Notes under the pieces: generated by a model
What the model was told of the DNA's origin: nothing
The model's database searches: none
What the model saw: only the letters and a program-made list of their open reading frames with translations
In this document: positions 1 through 11,157 of the stretch, piece by piece
Layout: each line of letters opens with the position of its first letter
How positions within the stretch are numbered: position 1 is the stretch's first letter
Position numbers and translations under genes: made by a program
Assembly (NCBI RefSeq): GCF_964199755.1
Contig: NC_133910.1
Location: 11,664,711-11,728,710 of the forward strand
Reading direction: 5' to 3'
Length of the DNA stretch: 64,000 bases
Source of the DNA: Larus michahellis
Taxonomy: Eukaryota; Chordata; Aves; Charadriiformes; Laridae

Positions 1-640
1 GCTTTGCACCAGGATGGCCTTGAAAATTACTGAGCTGGGGCAGTTGTTTCCATGCCCCTCTCTGCTGCCCGCTCACGCCATCTTTGCTGGGTGATGTCCT
101 GATGGTTCAGTGGTCCAAATTGCCTGTACCTCGCTCTTTGCCAACACAGGGACAGTGTGATGAGGGTGACAAGGCATCCAACACAGACTGACTGACCACT
201 GCATTGTAACCCAAATTTCAGGGGGGTCGCAAATACCCCAGGACATGCCCCACTGGCGCCTAATGCCAACATGGCCCCCTCTTGAGAAGATGGCTGCTGG
301 CCCCGCCATGCTTGGCAGGGGCTGGGAGAGAGGCCCTGGTGCTGTGGGGGTCCCCATTGGCCCCCCACCCACCCCTTCTGAGGTGGAATGATGGGTGGCT
401 GTGGTGGGGGCTGCCGAAACATCCCCCATGCCAGCAAGGCAGGAGGGGGGGGGGCAGCAGCCATCTTAGGCCTGGTGTGAGGTGCAGGCAGGGAGCCCAG
501 CTGGGTGGCCCTCTCCCTCCCTGTGTCCCCAGGGAGGCATGGCTGCCTCCCCTCCATTTCGGCACACCGTGGCTATCCCCAGTGGGCACGGTGTGGGGGT
601 GCCGCCCCGCGGCCCCTCTCCCCCTCCGGGCGCGGGTCGG
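1..640. other. Non-coding stretch, no gene seen
   Basis: GC-rich DNA with a G run at about 446-457. Open frames here are the short overlapping kind expected from GC-rich sequence, with no recognisable domain. By synteny it should lie between NOTCH1 and EGFL7; that is inferred, since NOTCH1 itself is not in the window. Confidence 0.5.
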
Positions 641-760
641 CCGTGTTTGTTCTCCTCGTGGCGCCCGTTATCAGCGCACAACACACACAGGAAGTCCTGT
701 CTGGGATTGTCCATCCCCGGCCTGATTTATACAGGAAGAAAAGCATAAAAAGCCGCCCTT
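640..760 (+). promoter_or_regulatory. Candidate vascular promoter or enhancer upstream of EGFL7
   Basis: Within about 110 bases there is a FOX-like TGTTTGT (644-650), a GATA site in reverse (TTATCAG, 668-674), two ETS cores (AGGAAGT at 689-695 and CAGGAAG at 732-738) and a TATA-like CATAAAAAG (744-752). A GC-rich stretch follows and ends in a possible splice donor, CAG|GTACC, at 940/941. FOX, GATA and ETS factors are known to drive endothelial genes, and EGFL7 has alternative upstream first exons in mammals. That this block is such a promoter is inference from motif clustering alone. Confidence 0.35.
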
Positions 761-960
761 CCACCTCAGCAGCCACCTCCTGCCTGTGCGTGGCCGGCGG
801 CCGGCCATGCTGGGGGCGCAAGGCGGGTGTCCAGGCCGGCTGGAGCCAGGGCGGCCAGGCAGGGATGGCCGCCGGGAGCCATGGTGGAGCGCAGCGGCGG
901 GGCTGCTCCTGGCACGGCAGGGGACAGCAGGGCACCTCAGGTACCGTACGAGCCCATGGC

Positions 961-3900
961 TGTCACCGCGGTGGGGATGAGGTGGACGGGACGGGATGGG
1001 GAGCTGGCGCTGGGGGGGCAGCGGGAGTGTGTCCTTGCCAGGCCAGACCCCACGGGCTCCAGGGTGGGCTTTTGTACCACCCCAGGAGGTGACGATGGCG
1101 GGAGCCTCAGGGGCTGGTAGAACACAGCGCTGGCAAAGGGCTGCCTGAGCAAAGGAGGTTTCAAAGCATCCTTCGGCTGCTCCCAGCGAGGCTGGCTCCG
1201 CTGTCAGCCACGCACGTGCTGAGCCGAGGAGCGTCTCCAGCGCTGCCTTGCTCGGAGCACAGCCCAGCCAGCAGCACTATTATTTTTAATTCACCCCACT
1301 GGCACTCAGGCTGTTTTTCAGGAGGGGAGAACTCAGAGGGTAAATTTTACCTCCTGCGCATGTAGAGGAAGGCTGCGAACACTTGCACAAATACCTGCGA
1401 GACACTTGGAAATTCTTAGCGAGCCTCTTTTCTTTCTGTAACTCATTCTCTTTCTCCACCCGCCTGCTCTCTGAACACCTCCGGCACCATGCCATGCTGT
1501 TCATCCTTCCATCTGTGCTCCCCCGGCTGCCCTCCTTTATGGTGCAGCTGCGAGCGAGCGGCACCACCGCGATTCTTGGTGAATCTGATTTGATATGGCA
1601 CCGCGGCAGAGTTGGGCTCCCAGATGCAGGCAGGACACAGGCAGGACAGGGCTGCAGGCAGGGATCGTCCCTGCTCTCCCGCAGCCCTGCGGCTCGCACT
1701 GGCTGACGGCCGAGCCTGCAGCGTGCCCGTGTTTGCATGCCAGGAGTTCAGCAAAGCCTCTCGCATTTATAACCGTGGAGCTGGGTGATTTGCGTGCTAT
1801 CTGCTTTCAGCTACCTGCAGACGTGTGGGTCCTGCTGTCCTAATCTGTGGCATTGCACAGTGCAGGCAGGAAGCTTTCAGTGAAGGACCTGGGGTTTTTG
1901 GGGATAAAAGGCTGGCTGTGGATAGGAGCAGCTGGGATACCCAGGCACCGGCTGGCTGGGCAGGAATATGGAGCAGGACCACGCCAGTGAACGGCTCTCA
2001 GTTGAAATAACCTTTTTCCCGGGGTCTAACATTCACGGAATCAATTTGCTGGGCAGAGAATCAAACATAAAAAGAAATAACAAGGCTTGCTCAGTGATAA
2101 AATTAATTTAAAAGCAGATTGGGCAGCTCTGCCACCACTTGGGAAGCTGTGCAAGACAGAAGCCCAGATGCAGTGGCTGGACTTTGGGCCTCCTCGAAAA
2201 TCCGCCTCTCCTCCGGGCAGCAGCAGAAAACACTGAGTCTGCTCTGGCAGGTTTGGAATGTTATTCCCTGTGATCCCGCATTCATTCTGCTGATTGAGTT
2301 AGTCCCCCTCTATGCTGTTGAACTACCAGCTCTGCACAAGTTTCCCTAGAGGTAAGGAAGAGAAATTGAATCTGGGCTGCAAGCTCATTTGAGCCATTTC
2401 CCAGACTCTACTGCTGCAGATGGGGCTGGCTCTGGGGAGACAGATTTACAAACTGCAACAAATTAGAGTAAACGAACCTGACTCACAGTCGCACCAGCAG
2501 CAGAAGGGCATGGTGAAACACAAGGGAAGATTTAACTTGAGGTTTCTCTGTCTCTCAGACAGGGAAAGAAAAGGAAAGGGTCTCTGCAAACAGAAGAGGA
2601 TGATCAGAAATGTAATTTCACTCTCTGTCCTGTCTCCCAAAGTGAACGCTTGGATTCCCGTCCTGCCCGTAGCCTGGGAGGTGACTGCAGAGAGGAACTC
2701 CGCTTAGGGCAGGTTTATGGAGCTGGAGACTTCCTCCGGCTAGAGAAGGATAACCAGAGCAAAAACCAGTCTTGCGCAAAATGCTCTCTCCTGAGCTGCT
2801 CACTGGGCTGGCCGGGAGGAAGGGACCGAGCTGTGCACGCAACTCACAGCTGTTCCCACCGCACTTCCCGTGCGCTCCTCGGGGAGCGACTCACTGGGAA
2901 AACGCAGAGGGGAATGGCAGGGTGGGGGCGATTCCCTGCTGACTAATACCACTTTTTCCAGGGAAATTTCACAGAAAGACGCGAAATTCAGTTTATTCTT
3001 GGGTGAGATGAATCATTTCCCAGCTTTTGCGCAGCAGCATTACTGCCTGCTCTAAATGTAAATAAGAACTCATCTGTGTGCACATAAGGGAAAATAAACC
3101 TGGCTGCGGGATGTTGTCCTGTTCACACGTTTGTTTTTGCACAGGTACAGCTGGGCTGCTGTATGTCTCTGTGGTCGCTTTAAGTTATTACATACCGGTC
3201 CTGAGGCGATTAATGCTTGTGAAGTCCTTAGGCAAAAAAAAAATATCACTTTGTGGGAATCAGATCTCGGTCATAATATGCATAGCACTGGGCAACTGGT
3301 GACGACAGACCAAGAGCTATGGGCCAAGTACTTTTCTTGGTTTGACCTGCTTTGATCCCACTGACATCAATGGACTCCTCTAGATTTCCACTGAGATAAC
3401 TGGTCTGCAGCTGACGCAACCGGGAACAATATGGGACATAATAGAATAGTGGGAGGTCGTTTTCCTTACAGAGCTCTGCAGAACAGGGGCTGCTCCAAAG
3501 CCTGAACTTAAGTGTAAAGTTTACAAACAGCCGTATGAAAAGCCTGAGCAGAAGAGTTTGTCCTAAAACAGGAAAAGCCATTCCCTCTTTCTTCAGAAGC
3601 ACCAAAAATTCCTATGGCTTTAGCAAGCGCTTCCAGTTCTGTACAAGACCCCTGCAGAGGCCAGCGAGAGCCCATTGTACACAGCAGGTACGGGGTCAGC
3701 CGTGGCTTGTAGTAGCTGAAAAGTTTTGCATCTGTATGTGTGTCACTCTTCTGTCTGTCTCCCCATCCATCTGCCTCCATCTGCCACCTCAGCACCTCTG
3801 GCCCCAGCCTGGGGAAGTGCTCGTGTGCTTGGGCACGTCCCATTTACCGTGATGGGCTGTAAGCACCCCTCTCTTAAGAGAGGGCTCCTGATGTGGGACC

Positions 3901-6900
3901 TTAGCGCTCATCTCCTATTAATTCTCCTCTGTTAATCATTCCTTTTTCATGCCTGCAGAGCCATAGCAAAATTGAGTCCTTCCACCCCAGCCCCTCTGAG
4001 CTCACCTACCGTACAGGCGGCTGGCTGGAAGCCCAGCCCGCCCCTCCAGCCCTCATCCACCACGGATGCTCTCAGGGTGATGCTGGATCTGGTGCTGCTG
4101 CCAGGGCGAGTGTGTTGTGCTTGGCAGGTCTGCGGGACGGGCTCTAGAAATGGGGAGGTGGGTAAAAATCTCACCTTTGCTGCCAGCCCAGTGCTCAGCC
4201 CGGGATCTGCTCTGGGCCAGCACTCAGCGTGCCTCCGTAGCTCATACTGGTGATAAAACCAGTGGGAGCTGAGGAGATTTGGGCATTGTTATAACTAAGA
4301 GAGTGATTGAACAGAAACATTTCTTTCTTGGCCTGGAGACAGGCATTAATATTAGATGTCGTGGGAGTACGCTTCTAGCGTGCGCAAGGGAGAAAGCTTT
4401 GGAGAAAACATGTAAAACACTGGTGCAGGGAGGACTTCAAATTCAGACAGACTTGCAGTCAGGAGCCAAAATCCTGCTCATCACGCCGATATTAACAGAG
4501 CCAACAGATCTGATCTTCCCCCACTCTGAACTGGCATCACTCCCCTGCTTTCAATGGAACTCTGCCAGGCAGTGTCTTGGGGGATTTCCTCCCAGCGTAC
4601 TGAATATTAGCATGTAAGACACCGAACCCTCCCTAAGAGTGGAGGATTAAATGCTGTTTTAATGGTTATATGCAGTTCTTAAGCAGCTGACATGGGTATT
4701 TGCTTGAGCAAAGATTTGGCCGAGTAAGTGGAACTGAAAAGCAAACATTTTGCAGTTAAAATACTCACAGAATTTTAAAATGTGGCAGAGCGCTTCGGGA
4801 CTAATTGTCTGATGGCTGAGAAGGCTCTAATGGACTCCCTGAATGGCGGTGTGCTTCGTCCTGTGCTGGGTGTCATTGTCCCACAAGGAGCTGAGCGCTG
4901 CGTGGGACGCTGGGTGCCAGCAAGTCCATCCCCTTTCTCACCACCAGGTTTACCTTTGGTTGCCTGGGCAATCTGTGCCCTTAAATGAGCATGTGTACGT
5001 ACTGAAGATGGTAAAATACAGTGTTGCGGCACAGCAGATGAGATCACACGTCAGTGTAAGGAAACTTGGATACACCTAGGAGAGTGTCAGCAGGAGCAGG
5101 GCACTTTTGTCTCTCGGGTTCTTGGAAAATCCCATCCCTGGGCCCTGGGAATCCTGCTGGAGGGGATGGTTCGGGGTTCAGTGAAGCCCTGTTGCGGCGT
5201 CAGGTGGAACCAGAGCTTCTGCTCTGCTCCGCCCTTGCTCATATCCCTGCCTGCTCAGCCCCAAAGGGTGCCAAGGCACCGTGGCTCTGCCTGGCCTTTC
5301 CCACCAGGGTCACAGCAAGGTGACCTACACCGCAAGCTCCTGTGAGTGAGGGGAGGACCAGGACCTATAGGATGCTCCTAAAGCCCCCTCTGTGCAGCCT
5401 GTGCTGCCCAGGAGGGAAGGGACGGGTGCTCTACCTCTGGTATCAGGGTGCCCAGCGAGGCTTTGGGGTGTGAGCTCAGTGCCAATGCCTGACACAGGCA
5501 CTCTGTGGCCACGGTCCGGCGTTCATCCTCCACCCCACTCTGCAAGAACCTTTGGGAGTATCCAAGGAACCCCACACCAGGTCCGTCATGGGCAAGGGCT
5601 GGATCACTGATCTCTGCCTGCATGACAAGGGGAGCGTAACAGCGGGCTTTTTCTGTTCTGACAGTAAGAAACCAAGATGTTCCATAAGGAAAGGATCCCT
5701 GCCCAGGACAAATGACGGAGCACCACAGATAAGGTGAGTTTCTCGGCCGTGAAATTAGATCCTGTGCTTTCAGTATGGTCTGATGTAGAAGCTTTCAATT
5801 GGCTTCCAAATGCATTTTGCAATTATTTGGGAAGTCGAGTATCAGGCTCTGTTCATCTCCCCCATGCACCAGAAAAAAACAATAACACTCTCTGCATAAT
5901 GAGATAATTACTGTCCCTTCGAGGCTCTTGGGAAAAGTTGCCTGTGCTTCGTGCTTATGAGATTAAGTGAGCTGGAATCATTCCCCAGAGGCTGGCTGGA
6001 TCCAGGCAGAGCGAGCAAACCTGTTTGTGCCATGTGAGATGCTGTGTAACGTGGAGCTGCGCTTCCACCAGCATCGGCTAGCCTTGCCCTTACTGCTGGG
6101 AGGGATCCCGTCTCCCACGCGCTCGGTCCGCCCCGGCAATGCAGCTCCATCCTTACCGGCACATCCCAGAGCTGATTCCCCTCTGCTCTGCTCCCTTCCC
6201 CAGGGGAGGATCTCACCAAAGCAGTTTATGCTCCTTTTACACGGGCCCACCCGAGAGCCCTACGCCAGCAGATCTTGCACCCATCAGCTTCCCTGGAGGG
6301 CGCAGCGCGACCCGAGACAGCTCCAGTTCAATCAGCAGCCTCAGCGTATCCATGAGGAAACACAGGGGACGGGCCAGTGATCTCAGTTGCTCTTTTGGAG
6401 CCATTATTGTTTAACTGGTAAATATTTCCTTTAAATGCCTACATGCTTTTAAAAAAAAAAAAAAATTGCAAAGCTTAATGGGAACAAATATTCCCAGGGG
6501 GTTGTATCCTGCCTTTCATTTGTACATCAGACCCCTGCGATCTTTAAGGCTGGTTCTGTGCATGGGCAGGCGCCTAAGTCATTTGAAAAACAATAAGCCT
6601 CTGTGCTCTAATTTTCCCGAGAAAAATGTAGACAAAACAAGTGGCAGTTTGGCACAAACCAAACTGCAGAATTTGCTTCGATAAATAACTGGGCGTTTAA
6701 CCCGAGAAGCCTGCAGGCAGCTGGGGGATCGGCCTGCCCAATCTGTCCTGGGGCAGGTGTTGGGAAGCCAGCGGAGCTGTGCCTTGCGTGGGTCCATGTA
6801 TGGAATTCGGGAATCTCCATGGCTACGGGGGGTGTCCAAGGAATCCCTTAAGCATCCTTTAGGGCTTGCTGGAAACCAGCCTCCCTGTCCTGGCAGTTCT

Positions 6901-7430
6901 GGATGACTTTGCTGTTGTAATGAGCTCGGAGGGATTAACGGGGCACGGTGGGAGGCTAAGGACCCGTGTTAGGTCTCTAACCTAGGGAAAAATGATGTCT
7001 CCTTTTATAATTAGATGTCCTCTTGGGCAGTGCAGAACCAGCTACAGTATTTTTTAGCAAAGAGAAATAAATTTGCCCTGGCCATTGCACTGGTGATGGA
7101 CCATTTCACCTGGGAGTCTGAACACCCCTGGGTGAGGGGCTGGGGGTTATGCTGGGCTTTCCCTCTCTTACCATTAATCCCTGGGCTGTGGAGGGGGTCA
7201 GGGACCTTGTGCCCCTGTAGAGTGGGGCATGCAGACACGGGCTGGTGAGGCTGCGGGGCTCAGCCTGCCGTAGAGAGTCTGCAGGTAAGGCTCCAGATCA
7301 ATCCAGGGCAGGGATCCTGCAGAGGGGCCAGCGCGGCAGGGACAACATGTGGGGCACAATGCCCAGCATGTCCTCCTGCTCTGGACTGGGCTTCTCCGTG
7401 GGTCCTGCCCTGTCCCTGCACGTCCCCCGG
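961..7430. other. Intergenic region upstream of EGFL7
   Basis: No coding exon could be supported. The stretch mixes GC-rich DNA with AT-rich blocks, for example around 2,000-2,330, 3,000-3,550, 4,640-4,790, 5,860-5,960 and 6,410-6,480 (with a poly-A run near 6,451). These may hold regulatory elements of NOTCH1 or EGFL7. No recognisable transposon, tRNA or repeat array was seen. Confidence 0.5.
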
Positions 7431-7960
7431 GGAGCCGGGGCACCTCAGCTGGGGCGCGGGGGCAGGTGGCGGCCGGCGGGGGCCGGCGGGGCGGGGGCAG
7501 GCGGAGGCTCCCCGGGCCCCGGCGCTTCCCCCCGGCCGGGAGGCTCCGCTTTCCTCCCCGCCGGGAGCTCATTGGGCCGGGGCGGAGGGACCGGCTCGGG
7601 CCGGGGGAGGAAATGCGCGGGGGGCCGCGGCGCGGCGGCGACTCCGCGGCTCCGCAACCGCCGCCGCCACCGGTGAGTCCCGGCGGGCGCCGCCCGGGGG
7701 GGCTCGGCACGGCCTGGGGGGGCCGCGGCCGCATCCTCCGGCGGGGAGGGACGGGGGGGAGCGGGGAGCGGGGGCCGTTCCGCGGAGCGGGACTCCCTGC
7801 CGCAGCGGGAGCGCCCGGGGGTCCCGGCAGGGCTGGGGGGGTGGGCGGCCCGGGAGGTGCCCCGGAGGCTTCTTCGCCTGCCCCGGGGGGTGGAAAGCCC
7901 GGGGGAGCGGGGCTCGGCCTGCTGCGGGCCGGGGTGAGCATCCCTGCGCCGGGTGCCGCG
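7430..7960 (+). promoter_or_regulatory. EGFL7: CpG-island promoter of EGFL7 (putative)
   Basis: A very CpG-rich block starts just before, and surrounds, a splice donor of good consensus (CACCG|GTGAGT, 7,672/7,673). It lies 3.4 kb upstream of an acceptor (TTGCAG, ends 11,051) that opens the exon carrying the EGFL7 start. The simplest reading is a non-coding first exon ending at 7,672. The transcription start cannot be placed from sequence; there is no clear TATA box. Confidence 0.55.
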
Positions 7961-8240
7961 GTACCCGTGTCCCCGCAGCCTGTTCCGTCATACCCGTGTC
8001 CCCGCAGCCCGCTCCGCGGTACCCGTGTCCCCGCCGCCCGCTCCGTTGATACCCGCGTCCCTGCGCCCTGCTGCGCGCTGCCGTACCCCTGCAGCCGGCT
8101 CCGCGGTGCCTGCATCCCCGCAGCCCACTCCGCGGTGTCCCCGTCCCTGCGCCCTGCTCTGCGGTGTCCCTGTCCCAGTGCCCTGCTCCGTCCTGCCCGC
8201 ATCCCTGTGCCCGCGCTCCGCGGTGCCTGCATGGCAGCCT
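7950..8240. repeat. ~30-bp minisatellite in EGFL7 intron 1
   Basis: About nine degenerate copies of a roughly 30-base unit, built around TACCCGTGTCCCCGCAGC followed by a CGCTCCG-type tail. The clearest copies begin near 7,960, 7,990 and 8,020. The array starts under 300 bases downstream of the putative first-exon donor. It explains the long open frames on both strands here, which are artefacts of a stop-poor repeat. Confidence 0.75.
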
Positions 8241-8759
8241 GCGCAGAGAACAGCTGGAGGTGTTTGTAAGGGGAAAATCCATCTCCCTGCTGCTGATGCT
8301 GACCCCCTCCAAGAGGGTTTGGCTCTGAGGGCACAGACCAGGTCTGGTGCGCAGTCGGGAGCTGCAGTGTCACCTGCAGAACCAGGCCAGGCTGTTTGAA
8401 AAAGTGCAGCTGTTGTGTTCTTGTGAGGGGAATTTCATCCTCTTGAGGGACCAGATTCTCTTGCACCACTATCCTGACAAACTCCGATTCCTCCTACTGC
8501 CATCAGCTGGAGTTTTAGCCTTGGTTCCATGGGCAGAACTGGCCAAAGCACGGATCACCCATGCGGTGGGATGTGTTTTCCCGCTGGTTGCTGAGGTGGG
8601 TTAGGCAAAGGGAGACTTAGGAGCATTACAGGAACATTTCTGGCTGGCGGGAGAGGGACCCCCAGACTTACAGGAGCACATGGCCCGCCGAGGAGACTTT
8701 GCTGCGCCGTGAAACAGAAGAAGCTCAGATGCACCCACATGGTTTCACTTGCCAGACCA

Positions 8760-10500
8760 TGGACCTTCACCTTTTCATCTGAGAGACTAGAAAGGCAGTG
8801 ATAAAAAAAAAATATTTTTTTTTCTTAATCATGAAAGGATTTTCCTTAAGTTATGTGCTTTAAAAGTTGTGTATGAGAACAGGTAGCGGCAACAGGTTGG
8901 AGCATCTTCAGTGGCTTTAAAGAGGCTGATTTTCATAAACTCATGAAAAAGACAAATATAGACTATAATATTTTCCCTTTTGAAACTTTTTCTGGTATGA
9001 AGCAATCATAATTTTATGACCCAGAGGGATACTCTGACCACTTGAGGTAGGGCAACGCTGCTCCATTTCAAAGAGAAAAAAACAAACCATCTATATTTTA
9101 GGCTCGTGCCCTGCGTTTCTTGCCTTCCCCGCAGGGAAAGCTCCCATGGCAGTCACGGGAATCCTGTGGGAGGATGGAGATGGTTGGCAGAGTTTGACTT
9201 ACAGACTTCTGGAGAAGCACCGCTAGTCTGGGGATCTGTGATTGTGAGGAAAATATGTGTCCCAGTATAGCCCTGGGAAAAGCTGGCTAGCTGAGCGGTG
9301 GGGAGTTAGTACGTCTCTGTATGCTGGTGTCCCTGGGACGTCTCCAGGAGGACTAGGGAAAAAGAAGGTTTCTTCACTATTTTTTTAAAACTTCCCTGCA
9401 GGTCAACCAAGATTTGATTTCCTGTTGGTGGAGATACCATATATTAATCATTAGAAGATGAAATTTATTGCTACGTTTGGAGGAGGATAGAGGACTACAG
9501 GCTTTATATCACCAAAATCCCCCTTACATCCTCAAAGCTGAGCTTGTACGGAGGTTAAAATGTGCCCGGGCATCTGCAGTTCCCTGCTGGGCTGCAGCTC
9601 CATGGGAATAGCTCGTATGGCTGTAGGAGCAGGGTGGGCACGTTGCCATCCCTCCCTGTCCTGGAGCCAGACCCTCAGCTTCCGCAGTACCGCTGAATTC
9701 AGGGACTGAATGAGGTCCTGATGGTGTTCTGTAGCGATACAGTCGCTGTGCTGTGACACAACCCCTGCCTGTTGCTCAGCTCATGGACCGAGCTGCGTCC
9801 CCGGCTGGGTGAGGAGGGAAGGGGCTGCCCAGCCAGCTGTCCGCCTCTGTCACTGCATGGAAACATGCACAAGGTGTTCGATATTAAGGGGCAGGAAGGC
9901 ACCAGGCTGGTTGTCCCTCAAGCCAGGACGCTGGTTTATCTCCAGATGTGGGTCTGCATCTCTCTGTGCCTCAGTTTCTTCACCTGCACAAAGGAAAAGA
10001 TGATACTGAGCGCCTTGGAGAAGGGCTTTGAGACCTGCAGGGTCTATAGATCTGGGATGGTTATGCCAGTTATCCTCAACAGCTTGTGTCGGAGTCAGGA
10101 GTTGTCCTGAAGGAGTTTGGGGATGAACCTGCAATCCCCCATCCCACATCACCTGTGGATTTTAGAAAGTTTATTTGCAGCTCACTGTATTTGCAGTTTC
10201 GGAAGGAGGTTTCATTTTGTTTTGCCTCTTATAAAGCCACTCCTTTCTCAAGGTTTAATCAGAAAGACTGATTCTTTCTTTAATTGGCATAGATTTAAGG
10301 TGGGTTTCTTAATTTCTTCCTCCTTTAACTGCTGCCATCCGGAGGCCAACTGTTTTGTTTAAATTAGATATTGTTATTGACCTTCTTCAGCCTTGTTTCA
10401 TATTTGTCCCGTGATAGAAAATCAAAGCCTCTTTATTCATGACTCGGTTAGTTCTGACTCCACAGATGGTACATATGGCCCTTACAGCACTTTTCCCTGG
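8760..10500. other. EGFL7 intron 1, non-coding
   Basis: No coding or RNA gene was recognised. The part near 10,180-10,480 is AT-rich with homeobox- and GATA-like cores and may be a regulatory element. Poly-A and poly-T runs at 8,803-8,823 are low complexity. Confidence 0.45.
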
Positions 10501-11051
10501 CAAGAACTTGTATTTTAAAGAGAAGAAGATCAGATTTCAGCATGTTATGTGGTGGGAAAACGCAGCTTTACAATGCCGTATGGATTAAGAAATTACGGGC
10601 CATTGTTTTGCCCTCTCTCTCAGGAGCGGGCACTGTATTTCATGCAATACAGGTCCCTTCCCTGCCACTCGACAAGCGACCGTGTGGCCCCTGGTGCCAC
10701 GAGAGCATCTCCTGTGTGCCAGGCCAGGCGTCCCCCTGGGGTAAATCACTGCCACACCAGTGACTTGAGTGGGACAAAGTGGGTTTGCTCCCGCAGGAGC
10801 TCCCTCCTTGCAAGGGGTTCACGGGTCCCTCGTGTCCCCTCTTCCCCTGTGTTTTGGCTTGTCACACTGCTCTCTTGCCAGCAAGTGTGCTCCTGCCCCA
10901 GCCCCTTTGCTGCCCTTGGAGGGTCTGTGCACACTCGGTGCCACCCCTCTGACCCCGGGAGATGTGGCCATCCCTGTCCCCATGGCTCTGTCAGTTGTCA
11001 CCAGCTGGGGGTGGACATCACATGCTCACAGTGCTCTTCTCTGGATTGCAG

Positions 11052-11157
11052 GACTCCCCGCTGAAGGGCGAGACATGCGGTAGGAGCCAGCGCTTCCCAC
11101 CAAAGAGCGAGACTTGGTCGTGCCGCACAGCCCAGGGCGCCGCAGGAGAGACGGGAC
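11052..11157 (+). other. EGFL7: EGFL7 5'UTR in the first coding exon, with a two-codon uORF
   Basis: This is the leader between the acceptor TTGCAG (ends 11,051) and the EGFL7 start. It contains ATG-CGG-TAG at 11,075-11,083, a complete two-codon upstream reading frame in a different frame from EGFL7. Minimal uORFs of this kind can stall or recycle scanning ribosomes; any effect here is inferred. Confidence 0.6.

Noticed and set aside
881-940. Strong-context ATG at 881 as an alternative EGFL7 start
   Set aside because: If 940 joins 11,052 this frame is not the EGFL7 frame, so it cannot extend the protein.
7198-8469. 423-codon minus-strand and 306-codon plus-strand frames
   Set aside because: They cover a CpG island and a 30-base minisatellite, with no domain and no matching splice pattern.
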